From Thalassotalea eurytherma (GTDB lineage Bacteria; Pseudomonadota; Gammaproteobacteria; Enterobacterales; Alteromonadaceae): DNA of 64,000 nt. The stretch lies in contig NZ_BSSU01000003.1 in the NCBI RefSeq assembly GCF_030161415.1, forward strand, positions 186,001 to 250,000, read 5' to 3'. The translations under genes and the position numbers were made by a program. Numbering within the stretch: the stretch's first letter is position 1; the number at the start of each line of letters is the position of its first letter. Of the stretch, positions 17,835 to 28,167 are shown one piece after another. The notes under the pieces were generated by a model. It searched no databases and was not told the DNA's origin. It saw only the letters and a program-made list of their open reading frames with translations.

Positions 17835-18443
17835 TTAGCTTTCTCCCTTCACAAAGCCTTTACTAATTAAAAAATTAACAATTTGCTTTGCACACTGCTC
17901 TATCGACTGCTCAGCTGTTTTCACATGAATCTCAGGTGACTGAGGAATATCGTAATCTGAGTCGATACCTGTGAAGTGCTTTATTTCACCGGCGCGTGCT
18001 TTTTTATACAAACCTTTAGGGTCACGTGATTCACATACAGCGATAGGCGTATCGATAAATACTTCGATAAACTCACCTTCAGACAACTTTTCTTTAGCCA
18101 TTGCACGATCGCTTGCAAAAGGTGAAATAAATGCCGTTGAAACAATAAGGCCTGAGTCACAAAACAGTTTAGCGACTTCAGAGATTCTACGAATATTCTC
18201 TACTCGCTCATCATCACTAAAGCCTAAATCACCATTTAAGCCATGACGAACATTGTCACCATCAAGTAAATAACTATGACAGCCCATGTCAAATAACATC
18301 GCATCAACTGCGTTTGCTACAGTAGATTTTCCAGAGCCGCTAAGGCCTGTGTACCATAACAAGCAAGGCTTTTGATTTTTTTGAGCACTACGTTGCTCTT
18401 TCGTAATTACTTGTTCGTGCCAAACGGTATTTTCAGTTTTCAT
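17835..18443 (-). CDS. cysC: CysC, adenylylsulfate kinase
   Basis: APS kinase phosphorylates adenosine 5'-phosphosulfate to PAPS. The 202-residue protein has the P-loop GLSGSGKST at residues 33-41, DGDNVRHGL near 61-69, the Ser-containing FISPF and KARAGEIKHFTGIDSDYD, all typical of CysC. The length matches the family (about 200). The gene lies third after cysD and cysN, separated from cysN by a permease gene, and directly precedes the DHH gene. PAPS can serve cysteine synthesis and, here, sulfotransferases of the capsule locus. Confidence 0.95.
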   Translation of the reverse strand: MKTENTVWHEQVITKEQRSAQKNQKPCLLWYTGLSGSGKSTVANAVDAMLFDMGCHSYLLDGDNVRHGLNGDLGFSDDERVENIRRISEVAKLFCDSGLIVSTAFISPFASDRAMAKEKLSEGEFIEVFIDTPIAVCESRDPKGLYKKARAGEIKHFTGIDSDYDIPQSPEIHVKTAEQSIEQCAKQIVNFLISKGFVKGES

Positions 18444-18499
18444 TTTTCTTTACCTAGTCATAGACCAAAATAGCGCATTACTTTGATCGTAAATTTTAC

Positions 18500-20251
18500 T
18501 TAAAACGGGAACACTATCGGTATCATAAAGAGCGTCGTGACACTATATACCAGCGACACAGGGATGCCGAACTTAACAAAGTCTTTTAATCGATAATCAC
18601 CAGCGTTATATACCATGACATTGGTTTGATAGCCATATGGACTAATAAAACTGCCACTGGCACCAAATGCAACCGCCATAATAAAAGGCATAGTATCGAC
18701 ACCTAAACCTAAAGCTATGTTATAAGCGATAGGGAACATTAACGCTGCTGCGGCATTATTCGTGACCAATTCTGTCATCAATAGCGTTGCGACAAAGACA
18801 ATAACAAAAGCAAAGTATGCGCTATTGCCTTGTAATACAGACTCTATATTTTCAGAGATTAAAAGCGCTATACCTGAATTTTCTATACCATCAGCCAGTG
18901 TTAGTGCACTTAATACGATGACCCAAATCTCTAGTGGAAATCGGCGTTTAATTTCGTTTACTACTAAATTTTTAGAAAAAACCAAAAACGCTAAATAGAA
19001 CACTAAGCAGGTTAACAACGTAATATCAGTAAGAATAGATAGTCCAATGGCGCCTATAAAGCCGGCAAAGGTGAACAAACTCTGCTTGTTATTTAATATG
19101 TTCTCGGCTTCATGACCTGATAAAATATAAAAGTTTTTGCTAAGGTTTGTACGAGAACTAAAGTCATTACCAACTGCTAGTACAAAAAAATCACCGGCTT
19201 TAATAACCACTTCACCTAGCTTACCTGAAATTGTTTCACCGTCTCTTCTTATCGCCACTACAGCAGCATCAAAACGCGCTCGAAATCCAGCCGTTTTGAG
19301 TGTTTTACCAACAATTGCTGAGCCAGGCTTTATCATGACTTCAGTAAGGTTTTCACGCAATAACCCGTCGATTTCAGCAAATAATGAAAGCCCGTCAAAT
19401 TGTTGAAGAGTTAATACCTTTGATACATCGCCGGTAAAAATCAATTTATCACCAACCTCAACAAGCTCATCTGGTGCAACCGGAGAAATAAGACGACCTT
19501 GACGAATAATTTCAACCAAAAACAATGAATCTAAGTTTCGAAGTCCATTCTCTTCTACTGTACTGCCAACGAGTTTAGAGTCTTGTGCAACTTTAGCTTC
19601 CAATAAGTAATCTTTCGTATTCATTGCTTCTGATGACATATCAGGTAGTGAATTCATGCTTAAAAAGATCACGATAAAACAGGCAACAAGTACAGATAGC
19701 CCAACGAGTGTGAAATCAAAAAAATCTAACGACTTGTTACCTTGCTCTATCACCAAAGAGTTAACAATTAAATTGGTTGATGTGCCAACAAGGGTTAATG
19801 TACCGCCAAGAATGGCTGCATAAGAAACAGGCAACAATAACTTACCTGGATTAATGACTGAGTTATTTTTAATCGCGTTCAAAAGTGTTGCAACAACCGC
19901 GGTATTATTTAAAACCGCCGATGAAAATGCCGTTGTTAATAATGTTTTGGCACTTGCACTGCTTTTGGAACCAGAAAAAAGTTTGCCAGACAAACGTCTT
20001 AAGTAAGTCGTTCGTTCAATAGAAAAAGAGCAAAGTATTAGCAATATTAATGTAATAAGCCCAGGGTTTACTGCATTATTCAAAAGCTCGTCAGTTGAGG
20101 CGATTGAGAACAAAATCATTGATAATGCTGAGACAGCAAAAACTCTTTCAGGCACTTTTTGAAACTTAATTAACCCTACAAATGTCCCTATAAAAATAAC
20201 AATCATCATTAGTTGAGAAAAATATTCGTATGATGATAAGGTTGCTAACAT
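18500..20251 (-). CDS. SLC13-family permease with two TrkA-C domains, probable sulfate importer
   Basis: The 583-residue protein has about ten membrane helices split by a soluble middle part (about 210-380) with two RCK_C/TrkA_C repeats (SLFLVEIIRQGRLISPVAPDE and a second with DAAVVAIRRDG). The NNTAVVATLL and TGTSTNLIV-like (VGTSTNLIV) motifs are those of SLC13/DASS carriers. Relatives of this type between cysN and cysC act as sulfate permeases; the position inside the sulfate operon supports that here. The exact ion coupling is not shown. A hairpin pair between cysN and this gene may reduce its expression relative to cysN. Confidence 0.85.
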   Translation of the reverse strand: MLATLSSYEYFSQLMMIVIFIGTFVGLIKFQKVPERVFAVSALSMILFSIASTDELLNNAVNPGLITLILLILCSFSIERTTYLRRLSGKLFSGSKSSASAKTLLTTAFSSAVLNNTAVVATLLNAIKNNSVINPGKLLLPVSYAAILGGTLTLVGTSTNLIVNSLVIEQGNKSLDFFDFTLVGLSVLVACFIVIFLSMNSLPDMSSEAMNTKDYLLEAKVAQDSKLVGSTVEENGLRNLDSLFLVEIIRQGRLISPVAPDELVEVGDKLIFTGDVSKVLTLQQFDGLSLFAEIDGLLRENLTEVMIKPGSAIVGKTLKTAGFRARFDAAVVAIRRDGETISGKLGEVVIKAGDFFVLAVGNDFSSRTNLSKNFYILSGHEAENILNNKQSLFTFAGFIGAIGLSILTDITLLTCLVFYLAFLVFSKNLVVNEIKRRFPLEIWVIVLSALTLADGIENSGIALLISENIESVLQGNSAYFAFVIVFVATLLMTELVTNNAAAALMFPIAYNIALGLGVDTMPFIMAVAFGASGSFISPYGYQTNVMVYNAGDYRLKDFVKFGIPVSLVYSVTTLFMIPIVFPF

Positions 20252-20287
20252 TTATACACTCTCAATAACCCTCTATTCCATGAAAAG

Positions 20288-20333
20288 CGTTTTTATTCAG
20301 TAAATTCAAAATATATTAACTGAATAAAAACGC
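20288..20333. repeat. 15-bp inverted repeat overlapping the cysN terminator
   Basis: GCGTTTTTATTCAGT (20288-20302) and ACTGAATAAAAACGC (20319-20333) form a perfect 15-bp dyad. Its right arm shares the GCGTTTTT segment with the terminator hairpin, so the two structures exclude each other. Confidence 0.8.
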
Positions 20334-20353
20334 CTGCATTCTAGCAGGCGTTT
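20326..20353 (-). terminator. terminator or attenuator after cysN
   Basis: AAACGCCTGC (20328-20337) pairs with GCAGGCGTTT (20344-20353) with a 6-base loop; on the minus strand a run of five T follows. It sits between cysN and the permease gene, ten bases after the cysN stop. Confidence 0.85.
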
Positions 20354-20362
20354 ATCAACTGG

Positions 20363-21775
20363 TTAGCCTAATAGCTTACCAATATCTCTTGCACCCCAAT
20401 GCGGGAAGTGCTTGCGAACTAATGCATTGAACTCTACTTCAAAAGCAGAGTATGCAGCTTCAGTTTTTTCTTCAACAAGTTCTGAAATCATACCTGCGCC
20501 AACCGTAACATTGCTCAGTCGGTCAATAATGATAAACGAACCCGTTTCACGGTTTTTGTCATAGACATCAAAATGCAAGGTTTCAGCGACTGAGAATTCA
20601 GCATTACCAATTTCATTCAATTGCAATTGGTTAGCTTCTGATTTCTCCATCGTATTAACATCAGTCTTAAAATTAACTTGATTAATAAAACCTGTCGTTA
20701 ATTTTGTACCGTGCTTAATATAGTACTCTCTACCAGGCTGCAGGGCTTCGTCATGCATCCAGACAACAGTTGCGTTAAAATCTTTTGAAGAGTGCGGTAA
20801 AGCGCCCTTTTTAACTAACATTTCACCACGTGAAATATCAATCTCATCCTCAAGCGTTAGCGTAACCGCCATATCTTTTTCAGCGTGCTCAATATCACCA
20901 TCAAACGTAACAATGCTTTTAACTTTGCTTTCTTTTAATGATGGTAAAGCAACAACAGTATCGCCAAGTCGAATATCGCCAGCGGCTATTGTTCCAGCAA
21001 AGCCACGGAAATCTAAATGCGGACGATTTACATACTGTACAGGCAAACGAAACTCATTAAGCGTTTCGTCGCGTTCAACATTAATCGTATTTAATAACTT
21101 CATTAATGTTGCACCCGGATACCAATTCATAGCATCACTTTCTTCAACAACATTGTCACCATTAAGCGCAGAAATAGGCACAAAACGAATATCATCAAAG
21201 TTTAAGTCTTCCGCAAATTCACGGTAGTCTTTCTTAATTTGCTGGTAAGTTTCTTGATCGTAATCGACCAAATCCATTTTGTTGACAGCAATTAGTACAT
21301 GCTTAATACCAAGCAATGAACAAATATAAGAGTGGCGACGCGTTTGCACTTGAACACCACGACGAGCATCAATCAAAATAATGGCTAAGTCACAAGTAGA
21401 AGCACCTGTAGCCATATTACGGGTATATTGTTCGTGACCTGGCGTGTCGGCAATAATGAATTTACGTTTTTCTGTAGAGAAATAACGATAAGCTACATCA
21501 ATCGTAATACCTTGTTCACGCTCAGATTGTAAGCCATCAACTAAAAGCGCTAAGTCAACCGTTTCACCTGTTGTACCAGATTTTTTACTGTCGTTCTCAA
21601 TCGCTGCAAGTTGATCTTCAAAAATCATTTTTGAGTCATGCAATAACCGACCGATTAACGTTGATTTACCGTCATCAACGCTACCACAAGTTAAAAACCT
21701 AACAAGCTCTTTATTTTCGTGCTGCTTTAAATACGCTTGAATATCTTGTTCTATTAATTCAGATTGATGACTCAT
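20363..21775 (-). CDS. cysN: CysN, sulfate adenylyltransferase GTPase subunit
   Basis: CysN is the EF-Tu-like GTPase that drives ATP sulfurylase (CysD). The 470-residue protein has the G1 motif GSVDDGKST at 31-39, G3 DTPGHEQY near 109, and G4 NKMD near 165, followed by the translation-factor beta domains. The length equals that of CysN without a fused APS kinase, in line with a separate cysC in the same operon. Its ATG shares a base with the cysD stop (TAATG). Confidence 0.96.
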   Translation of the reverse strand: MSHQSELIEQDIQAYLKQHENKELVRFLTCGSVDDGKSTLIGRLLHDSKMIFEDQLAAIENDSKKSGTTGETVDLALLVDGLQSEREQGITIDVAYRYFSTEKRKFIIADTPGHEQYTRNMATGASTCDLAIILIDARRGVQVQTRRHSYICSLLGIKHVLIAVNKMDLVDYDQETYQQIKKDYREFAEDLNFDDIRFVPISALNGDNVVEESDAMNWYPGATLMKLLNTINVERDETLNEFRLPVQYVNRPHLDFRGFAGTIAAGDIRLGDTVVALPSLKESKVKSIVTFDGDIEHAEKDMAVTLTLEDEIDISRGEMLVKKGALPHSSKDFNATVVWMHDEALQPGREYYIKHGTKLTTGFINQVNFKTDVNTMEKSEANQLQLNEIGNAEFSVAETLHFDVYDKNRETGSFIIIDRLSNVTVGAGMISELVEEKTEAAYSAFEVEFNALVRKHFPHWGARDIGKLLG

Positions 21776-22674
21776 TAGAAGTAACCTTCCATCTTCTTTT
21801 TCTCCATTGAACCAGCTGAGTCATGATCAATCACTCGGCCTTGTCGTTCAGAAGTCTTTGTTAATAACATTTCTTGAATAATTTCTGGCAGTGTGGAAGC
21901 AGTTGATTCAACGGCACCAGTTAATGGGTAACAACCTAGAGTTCTAAAGCGCACATCTTTCATTTGCACTTCTTCACCCTCTTCAAGTGGCATACGCTCA
22001 TCGTCAACCATAATTAACGTACCATCACGCTCAACCACAGGGCGTTTTTCTGAAAGGTAAAGCGGCACAATTTCAATACTTTCTAAGTAGATATACTGCC
22101 AGATATCAAGTTCTGTCCAGTTAGAAAGCGGGAAAACACGAATACTTTCGCCTTTATTAACTTTACCGTTATAAGTATTCCATAATTCAGGACGTTGGCT
22201 TTTAGGATCCCAACGGTGGTTTTTATCTCGGAATGAGTAAACGCGCTCTTTTGCACGAGATTTTTCTTCGTCACGACGCGCGCCGCCAAATGCAGCATCA
22301 AAACCATACTTATTTAACGCTTGTTTTAAGCCTTGCGTTTTCATCACATCGGTATGTTTCGCACTACCATGAGTAAATGGGCCAACACCTTCTTTTACAC
22401 CTTCTTCATTGATATGAACAAGTAAATCAAAGCCATAATCTTTTGCCATACGATCACGAAATTCAATCATCTCTTTGAATTTCCATGTTGTATCAACATG
22501 TAATAATGGAAATGGAATTTTACCAGGATAAAAAGCTTTTCGAGCAAGGTGTAATAATACTGCAGAATCTTTACCAACAGAGTAAAGCATAACAGGATTA
22601 TCGAATTCAGCAGCCACTTCACGCATAATGTGAATTGACTCTGCTTCAAGTTGTTTTAAATGAGTTAAGTTCAT
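21775..22674 (-). CDS. cysD: CysD, sulfate adenylyltransferase small subunit
   Basis: CysD makes adenosine 5'-phosphosulfate from ATP and sulfate with CysN. It is a PP-loop ATP pyrophosphatase ([18 protein letters not shown] near residue 32) with the conserved [15 protein letters not shown] and [15 protein letters not shown] segments, and a C-terminus [11 protein letters not shown] like E. coli CysD. The frame is open further upstream to a TTG at 22713, but the family N-terminus ([14 protein letters not shown]) and length (299; E. coli 302) fit the ATG at 22674. It is the first gene of the operon; no clear CysB site was seen in the 22675-22858 spacer. Confidence 0.95.
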   Translation of the reverse strand: MNLTHLKQLEAESIHIMREVAAEFDNPVMLYSVGKDSAVLLHLARKAFYPGKIPFPLLHVDTTWKFKEMIEFRDRMAKDYGFDLLVHINEEGVKEGVGPFTHGSAKHTDVMKTQGLKQALNKYGFDAAFGGARRDEEKSRAKERVYSFRDKNHRWDPKSQRPELWNTYNGKVNKGESIRVFPLSNWTELDIWQYIYLESIEIVPLYLSEKRPVVERDGTLIMVDDERMPLEEGEEVQMKDVRFRTLGCYPLTGAVESTASTLPEIIQEMLLTKTSERQGRVIDHDSAGSMEKKKMEGYF

Positions 22675-22858
22675 AGAAACTACTATTTTGTGGATTAAAG
22701 GTAATTGGTTCAATTCTCACATATATCCATACGTTTTGTCTAACTTCATTTATATAAAAGATATAAAAATTAAGTATAAGTTCGACATACGGATTACAAG
22801 AATATTCAAACAAAGAGACTAAGAAAGCCCCTTTATTTTTTCTTAAGATATAAACGTT

Positions 22859-23758
22859 TTATATCGTTAAAGATTTTAAATAGTCTTTAAATTCTTCGCC
22901 TAAAGAGGGATGTCTTAGCGCATATTCTACATTCGCTTTCATATAACCTAATTTTGAACCACAGTCATGAGATTTACCTGTCATATGGAAAGCTTCTACC
23001 ATTTCAAGTTTCATTAAGCTTGCAATCGCATCAGTTAACTGAATTTCACCACCTGCACCAGGAGGGGTATATTCCAATAAATCCCATATTTTTTCTGAAA
23101 GTACATAACGACCGACAACTGCTAAATTAGATGGCGCTTCATCAGCAAGTGGTTTTTCAACAACTGCCGTCATTGGTTTTGAATCGCCTGGCTCTAATAC
23201 CTCACCACCGCAATCAACAACACCGTAGCTACTTACTTGCTCCATAGGTACAGGCTCAACCATTACTTGGCTATAGCCACCTACTTCATTATAACGAGCT
23301 AACATAGCTGCTAAGTTTTCAGTTTTTGGATTTGCTGACACATCATCAAGGACAACATCAGGGAGAATGACCGCAAACGGGTTATCACCAATGATAGGAC
23401 GGGCTTTTAAAACAGCATGTCCTAAACCTTTAGCTTCACCTTGGCGTACATGCAATATCGTCACATCTTTCGGACAAATTGCTTGAATCTCTTCCAGTAA
23501 CTGACGTTTAACACGTTTTTCTAACGTAGTTTCTAATTCAAATGATTTATCAAAGTGATTCTCTATCGCATTTTTAGAAGAATGTGTTACAAGCACTATC
23601 TCTGTAATTCCCGCAGCTATACACTCGTTAACAATATATTGAATCAACGGTTTATCAACAATGGGTAACATTTCTTTAGGAATAGCCTTTGTTGCCGGCA
23701 ACATTCGTGTACCAAGACCAGCGACAGGAATTACAGCTTTTTTAATAGGGGTTGTCAT
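22859..23758 (-). CDS. galU: GalU, UTP-glucose-1-phosphate uridylyltransferase
   Basis: GalU makes UDP-glucose from UTP and glucose-1-phosphate. The nucleotide-binding signature [20 protein letters not shown] is near the N-terminus, and later parts keep VEKP and [12 protein letters not shown], typical of GalU. The start at the second ATG (MTTPIKK) has AAGGA five bases upstream. An ATG two codons earlier overlaps this site. UDP-glucose feeds ugd and GalE. It is the last gene of the capsule locus. Confidence 0.95.
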   Translation of the reverse strand: MTTPIKKAVIPVAGLGTRMLPATKAIPKEMLPIVDKPLIQYIVNECIAAGITEIVLVTHSSKNAIENHFDKSFELETTLEKRVKRQLLEEIQAICPKDVTILHVRQGEAKGLGHAVLKARPIIGDNPFAVILPDVVLDDVSANPKTENLAAMLARYNEVGGYSQVMVEPVPMEQVSSYGVVDCGGEVLEPGDSKPMTAVVEKPLADEAPSNLAVVGRYVLSEKIWDLLEYTPPGAGGEIQLTDAIASLMKLEMVEAFHMTGKSHDCGSKLGYMKANVEYALRHPSLGEEFKDYLKSLTI

Positions 23759-23842
23759 ATACATCCTTACAATTCGACAGTATTTATTTTGTTTATCAGA
23801 GTACTCTATATTGATTACGTTTTAAAGTAATTGCTCTTTATT

Positions 23843-24721
23843 CTATAGATGTTTTTGAAATGTTTGTTTATAAGGACCGACACGCTTAAAAATTCCATCT
23901 ATAAGCCCTAATAACATAAACCTGAGTCGAGCTTTTCTTTGTCTTTGCATTACGGCATTTAAAAAAAGTCGAACTGGCATTAGGCTTATACAGCGCACTT
24001 TCCAATATGTAGGCACATAGCCTCGGCGAGATAAAATCAAAATATTGCGAAATTGGTAATAAAGCCTAATTGGCGAACCCACCTTATAGGTTAAGCCTAA
24101 AAACTTACTTCTCGAATCACCTAATCGATGGTTCATGATAATATTTTTTGCTTGCGCCACGTGAAAACCTTTTTGTTTAGCACGCCAACACCACTCGTGA
24201 TCAACACCATCTATGAAAAGACTATCTTCTTTCAGCCCTATTTTTTCCAGGGCTGACACTTTAATCGTCATACCCGACGCAATAATTTGAGGTACGCCTT
24301 GCAAAGAATCATAATCAAATGCTGTCCGCTGAAATTTGGGCTTAATAATGTTATCAGTAAAGTTACAACTAATTTTAGGGCCAATAGCTGCCAAGTCAAA
24401 ATCCATTTGTTCTGAAAGTTCAAATAGCTCCTGCATGCCTCTAACATAGTATTCATCAACATAACTGTCTTGATCAAATAACACGGCATAATCAAATTTT
24501 CTCGCCATCAGGACTTTTAAGCCATAGTTATGTCCGCTAGCAATACCTTTGTTTTGACCAAAAAACACGTACTCTACATTATCATCTAACTTTAGAAATT
24601 GACTTTGTGAAGGAGAGTTATCAACTAAAATGACCCTATCGACTTGTTCGACAAGCGACTCAATAAGTTTACTGACGACGTTAACGTCAGGTTTATACAA
24701 AACTACAACTGCACCAATCAT
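23843..24721 (-). CDS. family 2 glycosyltransferase, rhamnosyltransferase-like
   Basis: The 292-residue protein has the GT2 fold start IGAVVVLYKPDVNVV, the nucleotide-sugar motif DQDSYVDEYYV (a DXD variant) near residue 82, and the later EWCWRAKQKGF, the pattern of rhamnosyltransferases such as RfbN/WbbL relatives. It probably adds rhamnose from dTDP-rhamnose, which the rml genes at the right end supply. Acceptor and linkage are unknown. Its ATG overlaps the stop of the preceding gene (ATGA). Confidence 0.8.
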   Translation of the reverse strand: MIGAVVVLYKPDVNVVSKLIESLVEQVDRVILVDNSPSQSQFLKLDDNVEYVFFGQNKGIASGHNYGLKVLMARKFDYAVLFDQDSYVDEYYVRGMQELFELSEQMDFDLAAIGPKISCNFTDNIIKPKFQRTAFDYDSLQGVPQIIASGMTIKVSALEKIGLKEDSLFIDGVDHEWCWRAKQKGFHVAQAKNIIMNHRLGDSRSKFLGLTYKVGSPIRLYYQFRNILILSRRGYVPTYWKVRCISLMPVRLFLNAVMQRQRKARLRFMLLGLIDGIFKRVGPYKQTFQKHL

Positions 24722-25611
24722 GTTGTGTTATCGGTATTTCCATGGATAAATTTACGGTCAAACTTGTAGGCAAGTTTAATCACAAAGCTTGGCATCATTC
24801 TTAAACCCAAAACAAAGTATGCATATGTTAACGTCTTAATGTTATAGCGCTTTAACGTTTTCATCGCAAATAATCGTGCTTTAAATTCATTAATAGACTT
24901 ATCTTTACCGCGCCTTTTATAAAAACCTTGTACCCGACGATATTCAAGCAATGGCTCTCTAATATTTGCGAGCTTAAAACCCGCTGAAGCTAAGGTAACC
25001 CAAAAAAAGTAATCCTGTGTATTAAGGTGCATAGGATTATAACGAAAACCTTGTTCAAACACAGAGAAACGAATAGCTACCGTTGGGTGGTTCAATGGGC
25101 AGCGTAAAGGTAATATTTTCACCAATAGATCGTGGTGTTCAGGAAATTTTCGCGCGCCAACTTTTTGTCCTTGCTCATCAATCTCTATCAATGCACTCCC
25201 TAAAACATCTACATGTGATTTTTCAGAAAAGTAGTTAACCTGTTTTTCTAGGCGTGTTGGCAGTGACTTGTCATCAGCATCCATTCTAAAGAAATAACGA
25301 GCATTAATTTTTAAACCATAATCTATGGCAAAATTCATACACGTGCTTAATCCTGCTTGGGTTACACCTTGATAAGCAAACATGTTATCAACCGCTAAAC
25401 AAAGTTGTTTTAGGTAGTTTAATGTCTGCTTATCAACATCACCATCAATCACAATCACGAATATAAAATCTCGATAAGTTTGCTCAAGTATGCTGTTAAC
25501 GGCCTCTTTGATCCATTTTAATTTATCACCGTGATAAACCGACATAGCAACAATTGATTCAGCCGCATATATTTCTTTTTGACCTAAAGAAGTAAAAGTA
25601 GGGAATTTCAA
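24718..25611 (-). CDS. family 2 glycosyltransferase
   Basis: The 297-residue protein is a GT-A fold enzyme: IVAMSVYHGDKLKWIKEAVNSILEQ at 20-44 is the usual N-terminal strand-helix, and RMDADDKS near 114-121 is the DXD metal motif. QDYFFW near 204 matches the family's acceptor-side acidic motif. It transfers a sugar to the capsule chain or its precursor in the cytoplasm; donor unknown. It overlaps the following rhamnosyltransferase gene by 4 bases. Confidence 0.85.
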   Translation of the reverse strand: MKFPTFTSLGQKEIYAAESIVAMSVYHGDKLKWIKEAVNSILEQTYRDFIFVIVIDGDVDKQTLNYLKQLCLAVDNMFAYQGVTQAGLSTCMNFAIDYGLKINARYFFRMDADDKSLPTRLEKQVNYFSEKSHVDVLGSALIEIDEQGQKVGARKFPEHHDLLVKILPLRCPLNHPTVAIRFSVFEQGFRYNPMHLNTQDYFFWVTLASAGFKLANIREPLLEYRRVQGFYKRRGKDKSINEFKARLFAMKTLKRYNIKTLTYAYFVLGLRMMPSFVIKLAYKFDRKFIHGNTDNTT

Positions 25612-25687
25612 ATAAAACTTTTCCGTTCAGGAAATTTTAAAAACATAAAAAAGACGACGGAGTATAACGCTATTCTGTACCGAATGA

Positions 25688-28165
25688 CTAGGTCAACTCA
25701 TAATAGTCTAGTAAAATATTATTATATTGTTTACCTACGGTATATTCACCGCCGGAACTGTGTGTTTTTTCTAATAGGTGCAACAAGTGTTCATTTGAAT
25801 CACCTAACGAATACAATTGACCAACCCCAGCAGCCATTATTCTTTCAGAAAAAGCACCAATATCTGGAGCTATAGGGTACAACCCAAGCTCAAAAGCTTC
25901 TGATAATGTATAACTAAACGTTTCAGGCCAAGGACTTAAAAACAATGCACGGTCACATTGAAAATTTGAAACTAAGCACTTTAATTCTGAAACCTTATAT
26001 TTGCCAGTAATCGTTAAGTTTTTATATTTGTTTAAGGAATCAGAGCCATAGCCAAATAATACAAAATGCAAACTAGGGAATTGTTTCTCCGCCAATGTAA
26101 GCAAGGCTTTAAACCGAGCAATGCCTTTATGCTCCCCCAATGCTCCGATAACGGCAACATTTACCCTACTACTTTCACTATCCAGCTCGATTAACTGACG
26201 GATTACCACGTCTTCTGGATGCACTTTAGAAATAACTTCTAGTCCATTAAAATGATTTTCAAACAGCTTTTTTGTCGCATTTGAAGGAGAAACAACCATC
26301 CGAGCTTTTGACAAAAACTCGTTGTTATCTTGCCAAAATTGTTGGATCTTGTTTAGTGAACTACCGATAAACCGACTTGATGGGTGAGGTCCGCTATTGC
26401 TCAAACATTCATGACAGCTTTCAAGTGATGGAAAACCACAAAAGTCATTGCGTTTTCGTAACATATTAACTCGAGGGCACATCAAATAATAATCATGTAG
26501 TGCAATGTCGTAATCTACATCAAGCTGCCGTGGTAAAAGCTTTATATCATCATCAAAATCTAAAAGCTGATGATAATGAATTAACTCTATAGATAGCTTT
26601 TGAAGTAGATTTATAAGATTAGAGAATTCAGAAACTCTGTCAAACACTACAGACAAACTTTGATCGGCGTTTTCTAATCGATATAGCTGCCCATTGTTAA
26701 TACTTCTAAGAATATAACAATCAACACCTTCTTTGATTGAGAGCGTTATTAGCCTCTGCATAGCATATTCAGTACCACCGCCAAGACTATGAATAATATG
26801 AATAATACTTTTTCTATTTGTTTGACTCTTAAGTAACAAATATTGGCTTGGCTTATTCCTGTATTGTCGGAGAGGGTCTGCATTAATAAAGCAATTTACT
26901 GAATTCAAATAATCAGGATATCTTTTCTCAAGAATCGCTAAGTTTTTCTCTACACGCTTAGCAGCACTTTCACCAAATGACACCGAGCCAACATGCTGCA
27001 CAAAAACATCGCATGCAGCTATATTTCGCCAACCATGGCGACTGGCCTTTAAACAAAAGTCATTCTCTTCACCATAACCTTTACCCCAAGTTTTATGATC
27101 AAACACTCCAAATGTATCGATTGCCTCTCTAGGTATTAACATACAAAAGCCGTGTCCAGTGGGAACATCGACATAGCTTTGCGCGTTATACTTAAACAGC
27201 GCCTGATTAATACTTTCAACGGAGTCGGCTAACGGTAAGTCACTCGATGGATTCATATTTGGGAAACTAAAAATCGTCGCATTATTTGATAACGGCGTAA
27301 TTGAGGCGATATTAGACTCATGAGTTAACGGATAAACAAGTCGGTCAAGCCAATTATCAGATACTACGGTATCTGAATTTAACAATACAACATGATTCGC
27401 CCTATCGAATTGCATTCCTTTATTTACCGATTGCACAAAACCGAGGTTTTGCGGGTTTTCTATTAAGGTAATTAAAGGCTCTTTTGTCGCTATATCACGA
27501 AGCCATTGAGAAAGTTCCGGATCGGGAGAGCAATCATTAATAGTCAACATGCGAAATGGCTGGGTATTTTTTGACGCTAGTACAGACTCAATGCAGTTTT
27601 TTGTTATTTCAAACCCAGCATATACTGGTATTACAACATCAACCAACTGGTTAGCGTTATGGCAACGACGGGCTTTAGCTATTGTTGTCGCTTCAGAGCA
27701 TTGATATTTTATTTCACTATCAAATAACACTGTATTTGAATTATTTTCCAGTAGCTGTATTTCAAAAGTTTTAGGTTGATAATCATCGGCCGTAAAATAA
27801 ATCTCGAAGCCACAGTCGCTTTCTACCCCATATTGCAATTTTACGTCTTTTCGAAATACTCTCTTAAGATGAAAAGTTGTCTCAACACCGTTAACCAAGA
27901 GACGTAAATGAGTAACAGCAGACCCGTTTTCATTAACAAGCCAGCCATGAATGGCACTATTGCTTGCAAATGTAAGATAGCCTTTGTGGTTTTTAGAACT
28001 AATTCTAGGCGAACTAATATAAAAAGCATTTACTTTTTGTAAAGCCCATTGCTTAATCACATAAAAGTAATCACCGCAGTAGGATTTCAAAAATTCAATC
28101 GCGCTCGCCTTTAAACGCTTTAGTGCAGGCTTCCTTTGTAAAGCAATGAGTAGACTTTTCAGCAT
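25688..28165 (-). CDS. GW domain + GT2 + GT4 fusion glycosyltransferase
   Basis: This 825-residue protein has three parts. Residues about 58-130 form a beta-rich domain with IHGWLVNENG and an R-x-DV turn, similar to the two domains of the protein at 37847-38809. Residues about 172-400 are GT2 (VDVVIPVYAGFEITKNCIESVL, then LLNSDTVVSDNWLDRL as the DXD region). Residues about 455-825 are a GT4 (GT-B) domain starting IIHIIHSLGGGTEYAMQRL and ending with the SPWPETFSYTLSEAFELG donor-binding helix. Two catalytic domains suggest it adds two sugars in sequence. Donors are unknown. Confidence 0.85.
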   Translation of the reverse strand: MLKSLLIALQRKPALKRLKASAIEFLKSYCGDYFYVIKQWALQKVNAFYISSPRISSKNHKGYLTFASNSAIHGWLVNENGSAVTHLRLLVNGVETTFHLKRVFRKDVKLQYGVESDCGFEIYFTADDYQPKTFEIQLLENNSNTVLFDSEIKYQCSEATTIAKARRCHNANQLVDVVIPVYAGFEITKNCIESVLASKNTQPFRMLTINDCSPDPELSQWLRDIATKEPLITLIENPQNLGFVQSVNKGMQFDRANHVVLLNSDTVVSDNWLDRLVYPLTHESNIASITPLSNNATIFSFPNMNPSSDLPLADSVESINQALFKYNAQSYVDVPTGHGFCMLIPREAIDTFGVFDHKTWGKGYGEENDFCLKASRHGWRNIAACDVFVQHVGSVSFGESAAKRVEKNLAILEKRYPDYLNSVNCFINADPLRQYRNKPSQYLLLKSQTNRKSIIHIIHSLGGGTEYAMQRLITLSIKEGVDCYILRSINNGQLYRLENADQSLSVVFDRVSEFSNLINLLQKLSIELIHYHQLLDFDDDIKLLPRQLDVDYDIALHDYYLMCPRVNMLRKRNDFCGFPSLESCHECLSNSGPHPSSRFIGSSLNKIQQFWQDNNEFLSKARMVVSPSNATKKLFENHFNGLEVISKVHPEDVVIRQLIELDSESSRVNVAVIGALGEHKGIARFKALLTLAEKQFPSLHFVLFGYGSDSLNKYKNLTITGKYKVSELKCLVSNFQCDRALFLSPWPETFSYTLSEAFELGLYPIAPDIGAFSERIMAAGVGQLYSLGDSNEHLLHLLEKTHSSGGEYTVGKQYNNILLDYYELT

Positions 28166-28167
28166 AA

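Noticed and set aside
22675-22713. Longer cysD from a TTG at 22713.
   Set aside because: The extra 13 residues are not part of the CysD family and the ATG start gives the usual length.
22848-22867. Terminator for galU at the near-palindrome GATATAAAACGTTTATATC.
   Set aside because: The stem is all A/T pairs apart from the ends and no T run follows on the minus strand.
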